This document shows, one piece after another, positions 35,862 to 39,740 of a DNA stretch of 39,740 nt. The stretch comes from Evansella tamaricis (GTDB taxonomy: Bacteria > Bacillota > Bacilli > Bacillales > Salisediminibacteriaceae). The DNA lies in the NCBI RefSeq assembly GCF_019042215.1, contig NZ_JAHQCS010000044.1, forward strand, positions 1 to 39,740. The letters run 5' to 3'. Each line of letters begins with the position of its first letter. Position 1 is the stretch's first letter. The notes below the pieces were generated by a model that was not told the origin of the DNA, did not search any database, and saw only the letters and a list, made by a program, of their open reading frames with translations. The position numbers and the translations under genes were made by a program.

Positions 35862-36436
35862 GGCTGGCAGTATTTGCATCTGGGAGTGGCAGTAATTTTG
35901 AGGCAATTACTAAGGCGGCTAAGTCTGGGATGATAAATGGTTCTGTTGAAGTCCTTATTTGTGATAAACAGAACGCCTATGCCCTGAAACGGGCTGAAAA
36001 ATTAGGTGTCCCTGCTTATGTTTTTCAAGCAAAGGAATTCGAATCAAAGGCAGCATTTGAATCAGCAATACTGAAAAAGTTGGAAGAAAATCAAATTGAA
36101 CTAATCATTTTGGCAGGATATATGCGTTTAGTGGGCGGTACTTTGTTATCTGCTTTTGAGGGCAGAATATTAAATATTCATCCCTCTTTATTACCTGCTT
36201 TTCCAGGTTTGGATGCAGTGGGGCAAGCTATGGATGCCGGTGTGAAAGTAACAGGGGTTACGGTTCATTATGTGGATGCGGGAATGGACACTGGTCCCAT
36301 CATTGCTCAGGAACCATTGAAAATTTATAGTGGTGATAAGAAGGAAGTTGTTCAAAAAAAGATTCAACAGGTGGAACATCAGTTATATCCGGAAGTTATC
36401 CAGTATGTAATCGAAGAGTTAAGTGGGAGGGTCTGA
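35858..36436 (+). CDS. purN: GAR transformylase (formyl-THF dependent)
   Basis: 192 aa. Transfers a formyl group to [15 protein letters not shown] is the phosphate loop. The catalytic Asn and His lie in [14 protein letters not shown], and the catalytic Asp in [14 protein letters not shown]. The start overlaps the purM stop. purH follows three bases after its stop. Confidence 0.96.
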   Translation: MRLAVFASGSGSNFEAITKAAKSGMINGSVEVLICDKQNAYALKRAEKLGVPAYVFQAKEFESKAAFESAILKKLEENQIELIILAGYMRLVGGTLLSAFEGRILNIHPSLLPAFPGLDAVGQAMDAGVKVTGVTVHYVDAGMDTGPIIAQEPLKIYSGDKKEVVQKKIQQVEHQLYPEVIQYVIEELSGRV

Positions 36437-36439
36437 GGA

Positions 36440-37975
36440 ATGAAGAAACGGGCGTTAGTAAGTGTTTCAGATAAAACAGGGGTTGTGGAGTTTGTGCAAA
36501 AGTTGGAAGGCCTGGGGGTTGAAATCATCTCTACAGGTGGTACGAAAAAGGCGCTCCAAGATGCTGGAGTGAATGTCATTGGTATTGAAGAAGTTACTGG
36601 TTTCCCAGAAATGATGGACGGACGAGTTAAAACTCTGCACCCAGCAATTCATGGAGGATTATTGGCAGTAAGAGATAATCAAGACCATATGACTGCGGCC
36701 CTTGAGCACGGGATTAATATGATTGATTATGTAGTGGTCAATCTTTACCCGTTTCAACAGACGATTGAAAATCCAGACGCGACATTTTTAGATGCTATTG
36801 AAAACATTGATATTGGTGGTCCATCCATGATTCGGTCCGCGGCAAAAAATCATGCATCTGTTGCAATTATTGTGGATGCGTCTGATTATGGTGTGGTTAC
36901 GGAGGAGTTAGAAACAGCTGGAGAGTTATCCGCTGAACGGAAAAGGAAACTGGCAGCGAAAGCATTCCGTCATACCGCCTCCTATGATGCACTCATCGGG
37001 GAGTATTTAACAAAGCAAGTAGGGGAAGATGCTCCAGAAAAGTTAACCATAACATATAACTTAAAGCAAATGTTGCGATATGGGGAAAACCCCCACCAAT
37101 TGGCAGCTTTCTATGAGCGTCCATTAGGAAACCCAGCTTCGATTGCAAACGCACAACAGCTTCATGGGAAGGAACTTTCCTATAATAATATCAATGATGC
37201 AGATGCTGCGTTGGCGGTAGTGAAAGATTTTGTTGAACCTGCAGTAGCTGTTATTAAGCATATGAATCCATGTGGTGTGGGAACTGGAAAAACCGTATAC
37301 GATGCATTTATGAAAGCATATGAAGCGGATCCTGTATCAATTTTCGGAGGAATCGTTGCCTCTAACCGGGAAATTAATAAGGAAACAGCTTTAAAATTGA
37401 AGGATATTTTCCTTGAGATTGTTGTTGCACCAGGATTTACGGAAGATGCGTTGGCAGTTTTAACAGAGAAAAAGAACATCCGCTTATTAACAGTGAATTT
37501 AAAGGATAATCAGCCTTTAGAACAGCGAATTACAACTGTTTCAGGTGGTGCTTTGATGCAGGAAACGGATACGCTCAGTTTTGAAGATGTATCAGTAACG
37601 AATCCCACCAGGCGCGAACCTACTGAGGATGAGTGGAATCAGCTAAAAATGGCATGGAAAGTCGTTAAACATGTGAAGTCAAATGCTATTGTCTTAGCAA
37701 AATCAGATCAGACAATCGGAATCGGTGCTGGACAAATGAATAGAGTGGGCTCTGCAAAGATAGCTATAGAACAAGCAGGTGAAAAAGCACAAGGATCTGT
37801 TCTAGCATCAGACGCATTTTTCCCAATGAGCGATACAGTAGAAACAGCAGCAAAGGCCGGCCTCACGGCAATCATTCAACCTGGGGGATCGGTCCGTGAC
37901 CAGGAGTCAATTGATAAGGCAGATGAGTATGGAATTGCCATGGTATTTACAGGAGTGCGTCACTTCAAACATTAA
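36440..37975 (+). CDS. purH: AICAR transformylase/IMP cyclohydrolase
   Basis: 511 aa. Catalyses the last two steps to IMP. The N-terminal MGS-like cyclohydrolase domain holds SVSDKTGVVEF, ISTGGTKKAL and MMDGRVKTLHPAIHGG. The C-terminal transformylase domain holds LRYGENPHQLAAFY, IKHMNPCGVGTG and the closing VRDQESIDKADEYGIAMVFT. GTGGGAGG upstream. The next gene, purD, follows after about 50 bases. Confidence 0.97.
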   Translation: MKKRALVSVSDKTGVVEFVQKLEGLGVEIISTGGTKKALQDAGVNVIGIEEVTGFPEMMDGRVKTLHPAIHGGLLAVRDNQDHMTAALEHGINMIDYVVVNLYPFQQTIENPDATFLDAIENIDIGGPSMIRSAAKNHASVAIIVDASDYGVVTEELETAGELSAERKRKLAAKAFRHTASYDALIGEYLTKQVGEDAPEKLTITYNLKQMLRYGENPHQLAAFYERPLGNPASIANAQQLHGKELSYNNINDADAALAVVKDFVEPAVAVIKHMNPCGVGTGKTVYDAFMKAYEADPVSIFGGIVASNREINKETALKLKDIFLEIVVAPGFTEDALAVLTEKKNIRLLTVNLKDNQPLEQRITTVSGGALMQETDTLSFEDVSVTNPTRREPTEDEWNQLKMAWKVVKHVKSNAIVLAKSDQTIGIGAGQMNRVGSAKIAIEQAGEKAQGSVLASDAFFPMSDTVETAAKAGLTAIIQPGGSVRDQESIDKADEYGIAMVFTGVRHFKH

Positions 37976-38025
37976 TGACATTGGTTGATTGGTTAGGAGA
38001 ATTTTTTAAAAAAGGAGCGATCGTG

Positions 38026-39333
38026 TTGAAGGTATTAGTCGTTGGAAGTGGTGGACGTGAGCATGCGTTATGCTGGAAACTAAAGGAATCAAAACGGGTA
38101 AGCGAGGTGTTTGCGGCACCAGGAAGCGACGCGTTATCCTTAGATGGAGTTCGCTCCGTTCGTATTTCAGAACGGGATCATGATGGCCTCATCCATTTTG
38201 CAAATGAAGAGGGTATTGACTTAACGATCGTGGGTCCCGAGGTTCCCCTAGTCAACGGAATTGTGGATGATTTCACTACAGCAGGACTTCGTATATTTGG
38301 TCCCAGCGGGGCTGCCGCACAATTAGAAGGCAGTAAAGAATTTGCAAAGAAAATCATGGTGGAGTACGGAATACCAACTGCCAAATATGAGGCGTTTACA
38401 GATCTCGAAAAGGCAAAAGCGTATGTAAGTAAAGAAGGTGCCCCAATTGTAGTAAAGGCAGACGGTTTAGCTGCTGGTAAAGGGGTTATCGTATGTGAGA
38501 CAGAAGAAGAGGCATTCAATGCCCTTGATGAAATCATGGGAAACCGTACCTTCGGAGACGCAGGTTCCCTTGTTGTCATTGAGGAGTGTTTACGTGGAGA
38601 AGAGCTTTCCTTAATGGCCTTCGTTCATGGTGAACTAGTCATTCCGATGGTACCTGCACAGGATCATAAACGTGCTTTTGATGGGGATTCTGGACCGAAT
38701 ACAGGTGGGATGGGTGCATACTCTCCTGTTCCGCATATAGTAGCATCTTTAGTTGAAGAAGCGGAACACACGATCCTAAGGCCAATGGCAAAGGCAATGG
38801 TAGCAGAAGGAGTACCGTTTACAGGTATATTATATGCTGGCTTGATGATGACAGAAGATGGACCTAAAGTCATTGAGTTTAATGCGCGGTTTGGAGATCC
38901 AGAAACTCAGGTTGTATTGCCTCGTTTAAAGTCCGATTTAGTAGATGTCATTGAAGGGCTATTAAAAGGTGATGAAGTGGTACTAGAATGGTCTGAAGAA
39001 GCCTGTGCTGGTGTAGTATTAGCTTCTGTTGGATACCCCGGTTCTTATCCAAAAGGGGTAGCAATGGATATTCCAGTGGATACGGTTTTATTAGATGGAC
39101 AAAAATGGTTCCATGCTGGAACGAAATTTGAGGATGGCCAATGGAAAACAAATGGTGGCAGAGTTATACTGCTTTCGAGTTTGGGAACTGATTTACAGGA
39201 AGCGTTTCGAAAAACATATTATATCATTAATGAATCATCGTGGGATGGTCTGTTCTACCGGTCTGATATTGGAAAAAGAGCGATTACTCTTTCTTCCCTT
39301 GACGGGAACGATTCTTCGTCCATACTAAAATAA
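38026..39333 (+). CDS. purD: GAR synthetase
   Basis: 435 aa from the chosen start. ATP-grasp enzyme joining glycine to phosphoribosylamine. KVLVVGSGGREHALCWK is the N-terminus of the family, then VVKADGLAAGKGVIV, GPNTGGMGAYSPVP and EFNARFGDPETQVVLPRL. TTG at 38026 gives the usual MKVLVVG start and has GGAG eight bases upstream; GTG at 38023 is also possible, and an upstream ATG at 37975 would add 17 atypical residues. The C-terminus runs about 15 residues past the usual DIGKRA end. Last gene of the operon. Confidence 0.93.
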   Translation: MKVLVVGSGGREHALCWKLKESKRVSEVFAAPGSDALSLDGVRSVRISERDHDGLIHFANEEGIDLTIVGPEVPLVNGIVDDFTTAGLRIFGPSGAAAQLEGSKEFAKKIMVEYGIPTAKYEAFTDLEKAKAYVSKEGAPIVVKADGLAAGKGVIVCETEEEAFNALDEIMGNRTFGDAGSLVVIEECLRGEELSLMAFVHGELVIPMVPAQDHKRAFDGDSGPNTGGMGAYSPVPHIVASLVEEAEHTILRPMAKAMVAEGVPFTGILYAGLMMTEDGPKVIEFNARFGDPETQVVLPRLKSDLVDVIEGLLKGDEVVLEWSEEACAGVVLASVGYPGSYPKGVAMDIPVDTVLLDGQKWFHAGTKFEDGQWKTNGGRVILLSSLGTDLQEAFRKTYYIINESSWDGLFYRSDIGKRAITLSSLDGNDSSSILK

Positions 39334-39400
39334 GCGCTATAATACTTCCGAAAACCAAAACATATAAAAAGAAAATATCAGTTATTAATTCCATTATCAA
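39284..39400 (-). CDS. possible tiny membrane protein, convergent with purD
   Basis: About 38 residues from a TTG at 39400, with AAGGAG nine bases upstream; an ATG at 39407 lies directly on that ribosome site and an ATG at 39394 is further off. The product is one membrane helix (ITDIFFLYVLVFGSIIALIL) followed by a positive tail (WTKNRSRQGKKE). It overlaps the 3' end of purD by 50 bases on the other strand. The longer open frame to 39565 is not supported. Function unknown, and it may not be expressed. Confidence 0.4.
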   Translation of the reverse strand: MIMELITDIFFLYVLVFGSIIALILVWTKNRSRQGKKE

Positions 39401-39513
39401 AGAAATCATCTCCTTTTTAGAAATAGGGAAGAAGCCTCGTGACTTCGATTCTGGGTTATTGACGTAAAGGTGGAAGGATGCTGGGACTTCATTAAGTTGT
39501 TTAATGAGATGGA

Positions 39514-39540
39514 GCAATACTTCCATAGGGGAAGTATTGC
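39514..39540. repeat. 11-bp hairpin downstream of purD
   Basis: GCAATACTTCC (39514-39524) pairs perfectly with GGAAGTATTGC (39530-39540). No T-run follows, so it is not a typical terminator. Confidence 0.55.
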
Positions 39541-39577
39541 ACCTTCGGGCATGGTCTAGCTTCATCGCCTAATCGCA

Positions 39578-39620
39578 TGGGAACTGAAAAAGTGGTGCTT
39601 TTCCACTTTTACAGTCCCAC
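39578..39620. repeat. palindromic element, GGGAACTGAAAAAGTGG type
   Basis: GGGAACTGAAAAAGTGG pairs, with one mismatch and one unpaired base, with CCACTTTTACAGTCCC. The motif recurs at 12511 and, cut by the window end, at 39720-39740. Confidence 0.6.
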
Positions 39621-39626
39621 TAAGCA

Positions 39627-39707
39627 ATGAGCGTAGCCGTCGCATTCTTTAAAAAGCATGATAGGAGTGGTTTTCTCCTATCATGCGAGCGACGAGCGCA
39701 GCCATTG
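39627..39707. repeat. nested inverted repeat
   Basis: An inner stem GCATGATAGGAG/CTCCTATCATGC is perfect (12 bp). Outside it, CAATGAGCG...GTCGCAT faces ATGCGA...GCGCAGCCATTG as an imperfect outer stem. No gene lies within it. Confidence 0.5.
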
Positions 39708-39719
39708 CCATACAAATAA

Positions 39720-39740
39720 AAGGAACTGAAAAAGTGGTTT
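39720..39740. repeat. palindromic element, truncated by the window end
   Basis: The left arm GGAACTGAAAAAGTGG is the same as at 39579; the right arm would lie beyond the window. Confidence 0.55.

Noticed and set aside
37975-38025. Upstream ATG for purD
   Set aside because: It would add 17 residues absent from the family and has no ribosome site, while GGAG fits the TTG at 38026.
1-39740. CRISPR array, tRNA or rRNA genes
   Set aside because: No regularly spaced direct repeats and no tRNA- or rRNA-like segments were seen on reading either strand.

Overview
The window is a piece of a low-GC Gram-positive chromosome, most likely a Bacillaceae species (Bacillus/Oceanobacillus/Virgibacillus-like). 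The evidence is the strong AGGAGG-type ribosome binding sites, several TTG/GTG starts, a lipoteichoic-acid synthase, guanine riboswitches, PurR boxes, and the gene order yeaC-yeaD-yebA-guaA-pbuG...yebE-yebG-purEKBCSQLFMNHD, which matches the Bacillus subtilis chromosome. Many proteins are acidic, which would fit a salt-tolerant organism, but the species cannot be named from this sequence.

Left part (1-13,660), accessory and variable. It opens with one copy of a dispersed repeat and a small unknown protein. Next comes glpP, then a terminator-like hairpin with a perfect 16-bp stem. Behind the hairpin lies a tight five-gene operon: an alkaline-phosphatase-superfamily phosphodiesterase, a HAD-IIA phosphatase, and ugpB-ugpA-ugpE without an ATPase gene. 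Read together this looks like glycerol-3-phosphate or glycerophosphodiester uptake and intracellular hydrolysis under GlpP antitermination (inference). A convergent LTA-synthase-family gene follows, then a short relic of an mgtE-type gene and four small membrane-protein reading frames on the minus strand, two of which are halves of one gene split by an in-frame TAG. A second copy of the dispersed repeat precedes a lone Mn/Zn-type metal-binding lipoprotein gene. About 1.3 kb of repeat debris then follows, containing nested palindromes, an insertion with a target-site-like 9-bp duplication, and a frameshifted stress-protein gene behind a sigma-B-like promoter.

Right part (13,661-39,333), the conserved purine region. 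yeaC (MoxR ATPase), yeaD (DUF58) and yebA (transglutaminase-like membrane protein) form an overlapping or closely spaced operon. guaA and pbuG each have their own guanine-type riboswitch with a terminator. The type III polyketide synthase pair bpsA-bpsB lies where B. subtilis has yebC-yebD, followed by yebE and yebG, a convergent amidase-signature gene, and the 12-gene purine operon. The purine operon leader carries a PurBox pair, a sigma-A-like promoter and a third guanine riboswitch, so the pathway from PRPP to IMP is controlled by both PurR and guanine. guaA makes GMP and PbuG imports hypoxanthine and guanine, so all three riboswitch-controlled units belong to purine supply.

The last 400 bases, downstream of purD, hold a probable tiny membrane protein convergent with purD and a cluster of inverted repeats related to those at 12.5-13.0 kb.
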